This document shows, in pieces, positions 10,530 to 19,125 of a stretch of DNA of 64,000 bases. The position numbers were made by a program, and so were the translations under genes. Below the pieces are notes generated by a model. It saw nothing but the letters and a program-made list of their open reading frames with translations, was not told where the DNA came from and ran no database searches. Each line of letters opens with the position of its first letter. Positions within the stretch are counted from its first letter, which is position 1. Source of the stretch: Acidaminococcaceae bacterium (GTDB lineage: Bacteria; Bacillota; Negativicutes; Acidaminococcales; Acidaminococcaceae). The stretch covers positions 62,001 to 126,000 of the forward strand of contig CALXRU010000001.1 in NCBI GenBank assembly GCA_944390935.1. The letters run 5' to 3'.

Positions 10530-11165
10530 GTGACAATTTGGTTGGCTTTTTATTTTGCGCTTGGCGCTGCTGCGGGCAGGCTTTTAAAATTATGTGCCAG
10601 CCGTTATTGCGGCACAGTTTACGGCAGAAGTAATTTATTGGCAGAATTTTTAACGGGCACAGCCTTTGCATTATGCGCCCTGCATTTTAAACCTGTTCTG
10701 CCGCTTGCGATGATGTTTGTTTTAATATCGTGCTTGATTTTGATAAGTTTAATTGATTATAAAACACAGATTATACCGGACGGATTGGTTGGCGTTATTG
10801 CCGTCAGCGGCGGGCTGTATAATTTACTGTATACGCCGCAGGACGTTATGGATATGTTGCTTGGGGGAGCAGTTGGTTTTGCAGTAATGCTGCTGATATT
10901 TGTTATTAGCAGCGGCGGCATGGGCGGAGGGGATGTTAAATTAAGCGCCGCTGTCGGTTTATGGCTGGGTGTGGAAGGGACGCTATTGTTTTTGCTGCTC
11001 GCTTTTATCATGGGCGGTATTATAAGCATGCTGCTGCTGGTAAGCGGCGTAAAAAGCAAAGGTGACGCAATTCCTTTCGGGCCGTTTTTGTGCTTTGCGG
11101 CATTTGTAACAATACTTTACCAGCCGTTTTTGTTTAATTTTTACTGGCAGTTATTTTTGTTTTAG
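10530..11165 (+). CDS. Prepilin peptidase (A24 family) with a reduced N-terminal domain
   Basis: Membrane aspartyl protease of the type IV prepilin peptidase/leader peptidase A24 family, which trims prepilins before assembly. The two catalytic aspartates are in LIDYKTQIIPD (about residues 72-82) and GMGGGDVKL (about 129-137), and IPFGPFL follows as in the family. Several hydrophobic segments are visible. The usual N-terminal methyltransferase/zinc region is almost gone: only a remnant RYCGTVYGRSNLLAEFLTG, resembling the end of that region, remains, giving 211 residues instead of about 250. The start is a weak GTG. Downstream pilus genes support the role. Cleavage without N-methylation is inferred. 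Confidence 0.85.
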   Translation: MTIWLAFYFALGAAAGRLLKLCASRYCGTVYGRSNLLAEFLTGTAFALCALHFKPVLPLAMMFVLISCLILISLIDYKTQIIPDGLVGVIAVSGGLYNLLYTPQDVMDMLLGGAVGFAVMLLIFVISSGGMGGGDVKLSAAVGLWLGVEGTLLFLLLAFIMGGIISMLLLVSGVKSKGDAIPFGPFLCFAAFVTILYQPFLFNFYWQLFLF

Positions 11166-11174
11166 GGGATGACG

Positions 11175-12608
11175 ATGAATTATAAAATTTTACTGAATAA
11201 ACTTTTGCAGAAACGTTTTAAAAAGCTGCTTGCTATCGATATCGGCGGCACTAACATCAAATTTGCCGTTGTGGACGGAGCAAAACGCACGCCTGTTGTT
11301 ACCGCACTTTATCAGGAAACATTGCCGCAGGAATTACAGGATACTGCTTTAAGTTATAAGGCTTCTGCTTTGGCAGATTTTATTAACGGCATTGTTAAGC
11401 ATGAAAAGATTAACGCTGATGCCGTTGTATTTACTGTTGGCGCAGATAATTCTGCCATTCTGACTTTGGAGATGCCAAATATGGCAGACAGTGAATTACA
11501 GGAAGCCGCACGATGGGAACTGGCACATGAATTGAACATCGAATCGGAAAGTTTTAATTATGCGGCGGCGTACTTAACGGAAAATACTGAAGGCCTGAAC
11601 AAAGTTACGGCAGCGGTAATGCCACAGACTGCTGCTAAAACATTTACGGAAATTGCCGCACAGCTTGATTTACCGTTATGCGGCGTATTTTTGCGTTCTG
11701 CCGCTGTTGAACAAACCTTTAATAAAAGCTATACGGATTTTATATTGTTTGATTGTACCGGCGAAAACGAAGCAGTACTAACGGCGTTTAATAATGCTTT
11801 ACCGGTATTGCAAAAGCAGTTTAACAGTGAAATTAACGCCGTAAATATAGTGGCTGGCATTGCAGAAATGCAGGCAGCTTTGCCTGAAACAGAATTTAAA
11901 CAGCTTGTTATCAACGGCAATATCAATGCTGATTTGCAGAAAGAATTAGAAACAGCTGGTTTACCGGTTGTTATCAACGATATAACTCACAGCGTTGGTT
12001 TTGCGGAAACTTTACCGGCAGAATATTTACAGCAGCTTGATAGTTTTGCCGCTGTTATTGGCACTGCACTGTGTTATTTAAATGGCTGTAAGCTAAATTT
12101 GCTGCCGCTAAAGCAAAACACTTTTACCGTTAACCGCTGGCAGGCATACCGTGCCGCTGCTGCCTGCTGCATAGCCTGCTTTTTAGCTGCGTGGGCGTGG
12201 CAGCTTGTACAGCTTTACAGCGTGCAAAACGATTTACAAAAAGTTCAGCAGCAAATTGCTGCGATGGGCAAATGGCAGCAGCGTTATGAAGATGCCGCTG
12301 CATTTAATGAAAAAATCAACCACCGCTTAAAACTGGCGGAAAATCTGCGCAAGCAAAATACAGACTGGCAGCAGGTTTTGTCAGACGTAGCGGAAAGTAC
12401 GCCAACAGGCTGCTGGCTGGAAAAGATAGAGCAGGGCAGTGAAAATATGGAAATTATAATCAGCGGCTACGCGCCGGATATGCCTAAAGCCGTTGAGTTT
12501 GCCGAAGCATTAGGTAAGCAAGCTGAAACAGAATTGACAGAACTTAAAACCGCGCAATTTGAAGGAAGAAGTTACGCCGCTTTTAATTTGCTGTTAGAGA
12601 GGAAGTAA
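11175..12608 (+). CDS. Type IV pilus PilM-PilN fusion protein
   Basis: The N-terminal ~300 residues are an actin-fold PilM-like ATPase beginning LLAIDIGGTNIKFAVVDG. From about residue 320 the protein changes character: a hydrophobic transmembrane helix (around 324-344), then a coiled-coil-like and globular part ending in NLLLERK, which is the layout of PilN. In most type IV pilus systems these are two proteins that bind each other, PilM in the cytosol and PilN in the inner membrane; here one polypeptide of 477 residues covers both. AGGGG sits 6 bp before ATG 11175; the in-frame ATG at 11169 touches it and is less likely. The stop is 3 bp before pilO. Confidence 0.8.
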   Translation: MNYKILLNKLLQKRFKKLLAIDIGGTNIKFAVVDGAKRTPVVTALYQETLPQELQDTALSYKASALADFINGIVKHEKINADAVVFTVGADNSAILTLEMPNMADSELQEAARWELAHELNIESESFNYAAAYLTENTEGLNKVTAAVMPQTAAKTFTEIAAQLDLPLCGVFLRSAAVEQTFNKSYTDFILFDCTGENEAVLTAFNNALPVLQKQFNSEINAVNIVAGIAEMQAALPETEFKQLVINGNINADLQKELETAGLPVVINDITHSVGFAETLPAEYLQQLDSFAAVIGTALCYLNGCKLNLLPLKQNTFTVNRWQAYRAAAACCIACFLAAWAWQLVQLYSVQNDLQKVQQQIAAMGKWQQRYEDAAAFNEKINHRLKLAENLRKQNTDWQQVLSDVAESTPTGCWLEKIEQGSENMEIIISGYAPDMPKAVEFAEALGKQAETELTELKTAQFEGRSYAAFNLLLERK

Positions 12609-12611
12609 TTG

Positions 12612-13178
12612 ATGCAGGAATTTTATTTGCAACTGCAAAATTTAAAACGCACCGATAAATACAGCCTGCTTTTAATCGCCGCCGTGGCGGTGTGTTTAGC
12701 AATAAAATTTTTAGCTATAGACCCGCTGCAAAACAGGGGGCAGCTTACACAAAATTTACTGGCGGAAGAACAACAGCGGCTTGTAAATTATCGCAGCTTT
12801 GCGGAAGAATACCGCGATTACGAAGCTTTTACGGCAGAACAGGCGCAGGCTGTGGAAATGGCATATAAACTTTTACCGGAAGAAGTAACGGCGGCAGAAC
12901 TCATCCGTGAATATACGGAGCTGGCAGGAAAATATAATCTGCGCGTGCAGAGCATTAAACCTGTGCCGCCGCAAAAACAAACCAAAAAAGCTTACGAAGC
13001 AGTGACCTTAAAAATAATTTTAAACGGCAATTTTTATAAAACGGCTGAATTTCTGGATGAATTGCAAAATAACGGACGGCTTGTAACCGTCAGCAACGCC
13101 GTTATGGAGCGCAATACGGAGGGTTTGCCCAGCGGCGTAACGCTTACCGCCGATTTGACGGCTTATGCGTTAAAATAA
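12612..13178 (+). CDS. PilO-like type IV pilus alignment protein
   Basis: A short cytosolic start, one transmembrane helix (about residues 19-37), a coiled-coil segment rich in Glu/Gln (about 45-85), then a ferredoxin-like-fold region with FYKTAEFLDELQNNGRLVTV, the usual PilO signature around its second half. Length 188 is typical. In other systems PilO dimerises with PilN and links the inner-membrane ring to the outer-membrane secretin. GAGAGGA precedes ATG 12612; the adjoining TTG 12609 is less likely. PilB, PilT, PilC, secretin and pilin genes are not in the window. Confidence 0.75.
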   Translation: MQEFYLQLQNLKRTDKYSLLLIAAVAVCLAIKFLAIDPLQNRGQLTQNLLAEEQQRLVNYRSFAEEYRDYEAFTAEQAQAVEMAYKLLPEEVTAAELIREYTELAGKYNLRVQSIKPVPPQKQTKKAYEAVTLKIILNGNFYKTAEFLDELQNNGRLVTVSNAVMERNTEGLPSGVTLTADLTAYALK

Positions 13179-13197
13179 CGCAAAGTAATTGAACTGC

Positions 13198-13227
13198 TTG
13201 CTATAAGCCCGCTTTAAGTTGTATAAT
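13198..13227 (+). promoter_or_regulatory. Promoter of larBC
   Basis: TTGCTA (13198-13203), 18 bp, TATAAT (13222-13227), 50 bp before the larB start. The -35 box matches only four of six positions. Confidence 0.6.
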
Positions 13228-13276
13228 TATATAGTTGGAAGAACTTATTTTTGAGAGTTAAAAAGGATTTTGAACT

Positions 13277-14032
13277 ATGGAATATAAAAAGCAGGTACAA
13301 GAATTACTGAACGATTTTAAAGCGGGTAAAATTGATGACGCAGCATTTTTGGAAAAGCTGCGCAGCAGTGAATACAGCGATTTGGGCTTTGCCATGATTG
13401 ACCACGAGCGCAGCCTGCGTCAGGGTTTTGCCGAGGTTGTCTACTGCGAAGGAAAGACGCCGGAACAGACAGCAGCAATTATGGCGCGTCTGGCAGAAGT
13501 GCATGACAATATCATCGGCACGCGCGCCAGCGAAGAAAAATTTGCCGCCGTTAAAGCGGTTGTGCCGGATGCCGAATATTACAAGGACGCCGGTTTTATT
13601 AAAATTGAACGCCGCCCGCTGCCGAAGGATGAAAAGCGTTACATTGCCGTTGTGACGGCAGGCACCAGCGATTTGCCGGTGTCGGAGGAAGCCGCACTGA
13701 CTGCTGAAATTATGGGCAACACCGTTAAGCGCGTGTACGATGTCGGTGTGGCAGGAATTCACCGCCTGTTCAGCAAAATTGATATCATCCGCGAGGCGAA
13801 TGTTGTTATCGTTGTTGCCGGTATGGAAGGCGCGCTGGCAAGCGTTGTCGGCGGTCTGGTGGATAAACCCGTTATTGCCGTGCCGACGAGCGTTGGTTAT
13901 GGCGCAAACTTCAAGGGCTTATCGGCGCTTTTGGGCATGCTGAACAGCTGCTCGGCAGGCGTGGCCGTTGTCAATATCGATAATGGGTTCGGCGCAGGCC
14001 GCATGGCAAGCATTATCAATCATATGAGGTGA
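13277..14032 (+). CDS. larB: Nickel-pincer cofactor biosynthesis protein LarB (P2CDN synthase)
   Basis: LarB carboxylates nicotinic acid adenine dinucleotide and releases AMP, the first step to the nickel-pincer nucleotide of lactate racemase-type enzymes. The C-terminal half is PurE-like: AGTSDLPVSEEAALTAE, then VAGMEGALASVVGGLV and a final GFGAGRMA. Length 251 is usual. AAAAGGA precedes ATG 13277. larC follows 4 bp later, confirming the assignment. No larA or larE is present here, so those steps must be encoded elsewhere. Confidence 0.93.
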   Translation: MEYKKQVQELLNDFKAGKIDDAAFLEKLRSSEYSDLGFAMIDHERSLRQGFAEVVYCEGKTPEQTAAIMARLAEVHDNIIGTRASEEKFAAVKAVVPDAEYYKDAGFIKIERRPLPKDEKRYIAVVTAGTSDLPVSEEAALTAEIMGNTVKRVYDVGVAGIHRLFSKIDIIREANVVIVVAGMEGALASVVGGLVDKPVIAVPTSVGYGANFKGLSALLGMLNSCSAGVAVVNIDNGFGAGRMASIINHMR

Positions 14033-14036
14033 GAAT

Positions 14037-15422
14037 ATGAAAAAAGCACTTTACATAGAAGCGTTTTCCGGCATCAGCGGCAACATGCTGCTGGGCGCGC
14101 TCTTGGATTTGGGCGCTGACGCGGATTTTATCGCAGCCGAGCTGCAAAAAATGAATTTGGGCGAATACGAACTTATTAACACGCGTGCCGATAAATGCGG
14201 CATTAACGCTACGTATTTTAACGTAAAAGTGCCGGGCGTAGTTGAAGCGGCAGAGCTGGAGGAACACGCTCACTGCCACGGTGGGCATGGCGGACACCAC
14301 TGCCATCATCACGAGGGCGAGGAACATCATCACCATGATGAAGACGGACAGCATTGCTGTCACCACCATGAGCATGAAGAAGGGCATGAACATCACTGCT
14401 GCCATGCGCATGACGGTGCAGAAACGGTAATGCATCACCATAACCACCACGAACACAGAGGCTTCAGCGAAATTAAAACCATCATAGAAAATTCAGCTTT
14501 GAGTGATAGCATTAAGGAAAAAGCTGTCGGCGTGTTCCGTATGCTGGGGCTTGCCGAAGCCAAAGTACACGGCAAAACGCTGGAAGAAGTGCATTTCCAT
14601 GAAGTCGGCGCGATTGATACGATTATCGACATCGTTGGCAGCTGCCTGGCACTGGAATACCTTGGCGTTGAAGAAATTTATGTATCCGAAATTAAAACCG
14701 GCTACGGCTTTGTGCAGTGTGCGCACGGTTTAATGCCGGTGCCTGCGCCCGCAACGGCGGAACTTTTGTCACACGGGCTGCGTTATGCGCAGGGCAACGT
14801 AGCGCGCGAGCTTACCACGCCGACCGGTGCTGCTTTAATGGCGGCGCTTGCCAAAACTTCCGTTGATATGCCGCAGGGCTTTACTGCGGAAAAAGTCGGC
14901 TACGGTGCGGGAACACGCAACCTTGAAATACCCAACGTGCTGCGCGTAACGTTTGGCAGCATTGAAGATAAACACGAAAGCGGGCTGACGGTCGCAGAAT
15001 GCAACATCGACGATATGAGCGGCGAAGTCTGGCCTTATGTGCAGGAAAAACTGATGGCTGCCGGTGCGCTTGACGCATGGATTACGCCTATAATTATGAA
15101 AAAGGGCCGCCCAGCGCAGATGCTTTCCGTACTGATGAAACCGGAAGCTTTGCCGGTGCTGGAAAAAATCATTTTAACAGAAACTACTACTTTGGGCATC
15201 CGTTATTACGATGTGGCGCGCCATTGCAGCGACAGAAGCTTTATCGAAGTTGCTCTGCCGCAGGGCATGGTAAAAGTTAAATACGCGCAGGACAGCGAAA
15301 GGATTTTAAACATTGCGCCGGAATTTGAGGACTGCCGCAAATTGGCGGAAACAAGCGGCGTACCGCTGAAAAAAATTATGCAGCTGGCAGCAGCCGCAGC
15401 GGAGGCAGAGCTTGAGCACTGA
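14037..15422 (+). CDS. larC: Nickel-pincer cofactor nickel chelatase LarC, with a His/Cys-rich insert
   Basis: Inserts nickel into the pincer nucleotide (CTP-dependent in the characterised enzyme). The family start YIEAFSGISGNMLLGALLDLG, the HFHEVGAIDTIIDIVG segment and the C-terminal half with ECNIDDMSGEVWPYV are all in a single frame, whereas the Lactobacillus plantarum gene needs a programmed frameshift between larC1 and larC2. Residues about 77-140 hold 29 histidines and 6 cysteines, a probable nickel-binding or storage segment. GAGGTGA lies before ATG 14037. The end overlaps rnhC by 11 nt. Confidence 0.94.
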   Translation: MKKALYIEAFSGISGNMLLGALLDLGADADFIAAELQKMNLGEYELINTRADKCGINATYFNVKVPGVVEAAELEEHAHCHGGHGGHHCHHHEGEEHHHHDEDGQHCCHHHEHEEGHEHHCCHAHDGAETVMHHHNHHEHRGFSEIKTIIENSALSDSIKEKAVGVFRMLGLAEAKVHGKTLEEVHFHEVGAIDTIIDIVGSCLALEYLGVEEIYVSEIKTGYGFVQCAHGLMPVPAPATAELLSHGLRYAQGNVARELTTPTGAALMAALAKTSVDMPQGFTAEKVGYGAGTRNLEIPNVLRVTFGSIEDKHESGLTVAECNIDDMSGEVWPYVQEKLMAAGALDAWITPIIMKKGRPAQMLSVLMKPEALPVLEKIILTETTTLGIRYYDVARHCSDRSFIEVALPQGMVKVKYAQDSERILNIAPEFEDCRKLAETSGVPLKKIMQLAAAAAEAELEH

Positions 15423-16329
15423 TTTTAAAGCCTACATTGCGGGGCTGGTACAAAATTTTGCAAACAACGGCATTGCCGCCGAAGAAAAAGATTTGCAGTA
15501 CGGCAGGCAGCTGGTGCTGACAAGCGGCATCGATAAAACAACGCTTTCCGTTTATAACGGAAAAAAGGGCATTAAACTGGTATGGAGCGGTAAAAACACC
15601 GACTTTACCGATAAATGCAAAAGCGTTTTAATGCAGGAGGACGCCGCTGGTGCTGATTACCGCCTGTTAAAGGATTTCCCTGATTTTCAGGGCATCTGGG
15701 CTGGCAGCGACGAATCAGGAAAGGGCGATTTTATCGGGCCGCTGGTTGTTGCCGCCGTTATCTGCGACGAAAAAAGCGCTGCACAGCTGTTCAACCTTGG
15801 CGTTAAGGACTGCAAAATTGTCAGCGATAAAGATGTATTGAAGTTGCGCACTGAAATTGAAAAAACGGCACTTGCTACTTCCGTTCTGGCGTTAACGCCG
15901 AAAATGTATAACTACCGTTACAGCCAGATAAAGGCAGCGGGGCAGAACTTAAACCATCTGCTCAGCAGCGGGCATTCGGCAGCTTTATGTGCCGCGCTGG
16001 CAAAATGCCCACAGTGCAATTACGCGCTGGTTGACCGTTTCGCCGCCAACAACAATATCCGCGGCATGGTAAACGCCAAATTCCCGCAGGTCAATGTAGT
16101 GCAAATGCCCAAGGCGGAAGCCGATATCGCCGTTGCGGCTGCGTCCGTACTGGCGCGCGCAGAATTTTTGCGCATTATGGCTGAACTTGAAGCGCAGGCG
16201 GGGATGCCGCTGCCGAAGGGCGGAGGACCTGCTGCAACAGACTGCGCCCGTATGCTGGCGCAAAAACTTGGCAAAGATGCACTGGGTAATTTTGTAAAGC
16301 TGCATTTTGCCAACTACAAACGCATTTAA
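15412..16329 (+). CDS. rnhC: Ribonuclease HIII
   Basis: Removes RNA from RNA-DNA hybrids. The N-terminal ~90 residues fit the TBP-like hybrid-binding domain of RNase HIII; the catalytic domain starts at GSDESGKGDFIGPLVVAAV with the Asp-Glu pair, continues with the Asp of VKDCKIVSDK, and includes ALVDRF and the ADIAVAAASVLARAEFL segment. Length 305 is typical. The start is TTG 15412 inside larC with GGAGG 6 bp upstream, and no better start exists in the frame. Overlap suggests co-translation with larC, though the functions are unrelated. Confidence 0.93.
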   Translation: MSTDFKAYIAGLVQNFANNGIAAEEKDLQYGRQLVLTSGIDKTTLSVYNGKKGIKLVWSGKNTDFTDKCKSVLMQEDAAGADYRLLKDFPDFQGIWAGSDESGKGDFIGPLVVAAVICDEKSAAQLFNLGVKDCKIVSDKDVLKLRTEIEKTALATSVLALTPKMYNYRYSQIKAAGQNLNHLLSSGHSAALCAALAKCPQCNYALVDRFAANNNIRGMVNAKFPQVNVVQMPKAEADIAVAAASVLARAEFLRIMAELEAQAGMPLPKGGGPAATDCARMLAQKLGKDALGNFVKLHFANYKRI

Positions 16330-16340
16330 CCGGAGAAACC

Positions 16341-17186
16341 ATGAAACAACTGATAATCAACGCCGATGATTTCGGACTGCATTCACTGATAAATAAAGGA
16401 ATTATTAAGGGTCACAGCGAAGGTATCATTACCAGTACTTCGCTGATGCCCAGCGCGCCGTATTTTGATGAAGCCGTGCAGCTTGCTAAGGCAAATCCGT
16501 CTTTGGGCGTGGGTATTCATCTCACTTTGGTGGGCGGCGTTAAGCCTGCCTGCACAAGCGGCGTAAATTCTTTATTAACTGCGGGCGGAGTTTTTGCGGA
16601 AGATTATACAGTTTTTGCAAAAAAATGGTATACTGGTAGTATAAAGAAAAATGAACTGGTAAAAGAACTGGAAACACAGATAGAAAAAGTGCTGATTGCC
16701 GGCATTAAACCGACGCATATCGACAGCCATCAGCATATGCACGTCCTGCCCGGCATCGCCGGTATAGTCGTGCGCCTGTGTGAAAAGTACGGTATCAAAA
16801 AAATCCGCATGCCGGGCGAAAATATTTTCTGGTCCGGCGGCTTTGAAGCAGGAATGGGCAGAAAAATCGGCCGTGACGGCCTGAGCTTTTGCGCGATGCT
16901 GGCAAAAGGCAAAGCCCAAAGCGCGGGGCTTATTTACCCGCAGCACTTTTTTGGCATGCTGGCAGGCGGCAATTTAAATGCGGAACTAGTAAAAAACATT
17001 TTGCTGAACCTGCCGGAAGGCACAAGCGAAATTATGACCCACCCGGGGCTTGACAGCGCAGAGCTGGTAAGGCATTTTACATGGGGTTACCACTGGCAGG
17101 ACGAGCTTGGCGCGTTTCTGGCGGCAGAAAATAAAGAGATAGTCAGGGAGCACGGAATAAAATTAATTAATTTTGGCGGGCTTTAA
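16341..17186 (+). CDS. ChbG/HpnK-family carbohydrate deacetylase (YdjC-like)
   Basis: Metal-dependent deacetylase of the YdjC/ChbG/HpnK family. It begins with the metal-binding NADDFGLHSLINKGI motif (Asp-Asp), with HLTLVGG and the metal-ligand histidines of THIDSHQHMH (about residues 119-128) and a C-terminal EIMTHPG. Length 281 fits HpnK-like members. It is the first gene of a compact four-gene set with a flippase-like protein, an epimerase and an ArnT-like transferase, suggesting that it deacetylates a lipid-linked N-acetyl sugar. The substrate is unknown. Confidence 0.82.
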   Translation: MKQLIINADDFGLHSLINKGIIKGHSEGIITSTSLMPSAPYFDEAVQLAKANPSLGVGIHLTLVGGVKPACTSGVNSLLTAGGVFAEDYTVFAKKWYTGSIKKNELVKELETQIEKVLIAGIKPTHIDSHQHMHVLPGIAGIVVRLCEKYGIKKIRMPGENIFWSGGFEAGMGRKIGRDGLSFCAMLAKGKAQSAGLIYPQHFFGMLAGGNLNAELVKNILLNLPEGTSEIMTHPGLDSAELVRHFTWGYHWQDELGAFLAAENKEIVREHGIKLINFGGL

Positions 17187-17188
17187 TT

Positions 17189-18190
17189 ATGAACAAAAAA
17201 TTGTTACGCAGGCTGCTGCTGGTTTTTGTAATTATTGTCCTGATTTCGGCGGCAGTTATCTACTTTACATTTGATATAAGGGCGCTTCAGTATTTAACCA
17301 TGTTTAAACCCTGGAGCATTGCGGCTGCCTTTGGCATTCTGGCTGTAGGGCTTATTTTTGACGGCCTGAGGCTGATGACACTGGCGCGCGTTACCGATGA
17401 ACGCCTGAGCGTTAAAGAGGTTATCAATGTAGTTTTAAGCAATTACTTTCTGGCGGTGCTTACGCCGGGCGCAAGCGGCGGCGCTATAGCGCAGATTATG
17501 TTTATGAAACGCGCTAATGTGCCTGTTGCCAAAGCAACGGTAATTGTTTTTGTGCGCACGATTATGTCGATAACTTTTTTAATTCTGCTGGTGCCGGTTG
17601 TGCTTTACAGCGACCCGTTCCTGAGCGAATGGATGCCGCCTGCAGTGATTGCCACGGTATCGGTAATCTTTATTTCCATACCGGTAGCCGTTGTGCTTTT
17701 AATGCGCACACGCTATCCGGAGTTCTGGCTGGTGGCGCTCACAAGCAAGTTTTCGCATGATTACCGGCGCAAATGCTTTAACAGTTATAACGAATTTAAA
17801 AAAGCGTCGTTCATTATCGGCAGGCACCCGCTGATGGTGCTGCGTGCCTTTATTGAATCCGGCTTCAGCCTTTTGGGCATTTACGCAACCGTGCCTATGT
17901 TCTTCCTCGGTATGAACATCCAGTTTGACTGGTTACAGGTAATGGGGCGCATGGTGCTGCTGAACCTTGTGCTGTACTTTTCGCCGACGCCAGGCGGCAG
18001 CGGCATTGCCGAAGCAGGCTTCCTTGTGCTGTTTACCGCGCTTCTGCCGGAAGGCACGGTTGGCATTATGGCCGTTTTGTGGCGTTTTACCGCGGAATAT
18101 TTTCCGTTTTTGCTGGGCGCGTTTGTTTCTATCCGTGCGTTCGGTTCCAATATTATGTCTGCCAATAATCTGAAAGAGAGAGACAGTTGA
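17189..18190 (+). CDS. Integral membrane protein of the LPG-synthase-TM/UPF0104 (AglD-like) family
   Basis: Polytopic protein of 333 residues with about seven or eight hydrophobic segments, starting at LLRRLLLVFVIIVLISAAVIYF. Family marks are LTPGASGGAIAQI (about residues 91-103) and the late FSPTPGGSGIAEAGF (about 264-278). Members resemble the membrane part of lysylphosphatidylglycerol synthase without its catalytic domain and are suspected lipid or glycolipid flippases. The stop codon overlaps the next start, so the envelope role is inferred mainly from context. Confidence 0.78.
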   Translation: MNKKLLRRLLLVFVIIVLISAAVIYFTFDIRALQYLTMFKPWSIAAAFGILAVGLIFDGLRLMTLARVTDERLSVKEVINVVLSNYFLAVLTPGASGGAIAQIMFMKRANVPVAKATVIVFVRTIMSITFLILLVPVVLYSDPFLSEWMPPAVIATVSVIFISIPVAVVLLMRTRYPEFWLVALTSKFSHDYRRKCFNSYNEFKKASFIIGRHPLMVLRAFIESGFSLLGIYATVPMFFLGMNIQFDWLQVMGRMVLLNLVLYFSPTPGGSGIAEAGFLVLFTALLPEGTVGIMAVLWRFTAEYFPFLLGAFVSIRAFGSNIMSANNLKERDS

Positions 18191-19125
18191 TGAAATTACT
18201 TGTTACGGGCGGCGCCGGTTTTATCGGCTCGCACCTGTTGGCGCACCTTGACGCGCAAAAAGAACATGAAACCGTTGTGCTTGATAATCTTTCCACCGGT
18301 TCAGCCAAACACGTCCCGCAGGGCATGAAGCTTTGCGTGGGCGATATTTGTGATTTGGGCACGGTTGACAAGCTGTTTGCAGCGGAAAAGTTTGACGCCG
18401 TTATTCACTTTGCGGCGCAGACAATGGTGCCGTATTCCCTGCAGCACCCGCAGGAGGATTGCAATACCAATCTTATCGGCCTGCTGAATATTCTGGAAAG
18501 CTGCCGTAAGTACGGCGTTAAAACCGTGGTATTTTCCTCCAGCGCCGCCGTTTACGGCGATAACCCCAACATCCCGCTGACGGAGGATTTGCCGCTTGTG
18601 CCGACATCATGCTATGGCATTACCAAAATGACCAGCGAGCATTACCTGCGCATGTACCATGACTTGTACGGCATAAACAGCATTGTGCTGCGCTTTGCCA
18701 ACGTGTACGGCGAACGTCAGGGCGAAGGTGGGGAAGGCGGCGTTATCAGCATTTTCTGCAAGCTGCTGGTGCAGGATAAGCCGCTGACAGTGTTCGGCAA
18801 CGGCGAGCAGACGCGCGATTTTGTGTACGCCGGTGATATTGCCCAAGCAGCCGCCAAAGCATTAAACCTGCAGGGCTTTAACGTAATCAACATTTCCACC
18901 AGCAGGGAAACCTCGCTGAATGAGCTTTTGGGCGCGTTTAAATCCGCCTGCGGGCATGATTTAACTGTAAACTATGCGCCTGCGCGCGAAGGCGATATTT
19001 TCCGCTCGGTTTTAAGCAATGATAAACTGAAAAGCCTGCTCGGCTTTGTGCCGCAAATGGATATTGAGCACGGCATACCCAAAACCTACAACGATTATTT
19101 AACACGCCGGAAGGAAGGTAATTGA
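18190..19125 (+). CDS. NAD-dependent sugar epimerase (UDP-glucose 4-epimerase-like)
   Basis: Extended short-chain dehydrogenase/reductase. The Rossmann motif GGAGFIGSH is at the N-terminus, followed by FAAQTMVPYS, the SSSAAVYGD strand with catalytic Ser, and the catalytic YxxxK in CYGITKM. Length 311 is usual for GalE/WbpP-like enzymes. ATG 18190 overlaps the previous TGA; AGAGAGA lies upstream. The exact sugar nucleotide cannot be read from the sequence. The neighbours suggest it supplies the sugar that the downstream transferase uses. Confidence 0.85.
   Translation: MKLLVTGGAGFIGSHLLAHLDAQKEHETVVLDNLSTGSAKHVPQGMKLCVGDICDLGTVDKLFAAEKFDAVIHFAAQTMVPYSLQHPQEDCNTNLIGLLNILESCRKYGVKTVVFSSSAAVYGDNPNIPLTEDLPLVPTSCYGITKMTSEHYLRMYHDLYGINSIVLRFANVYGERQGEGGEGGVISIFCKLLVQDKPLTVFGNGEQTRDFVYAGDIAQAAAKALNLQGFNVINISTSRETSLNELLGAFKSACGHDLTVNYAPAREGDIFRSVLSNDKLKSLLGFVPQMDIEHGIPKTYNDYLTRRKEGN

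Noticed and set aside
14265-14456. Repetitive CAC/CAT-rich DNA as a tandem repeat or CRISPR
   Set aside because: No regular unit or spacer is present; it encodes the His/Cys segment of LarC.
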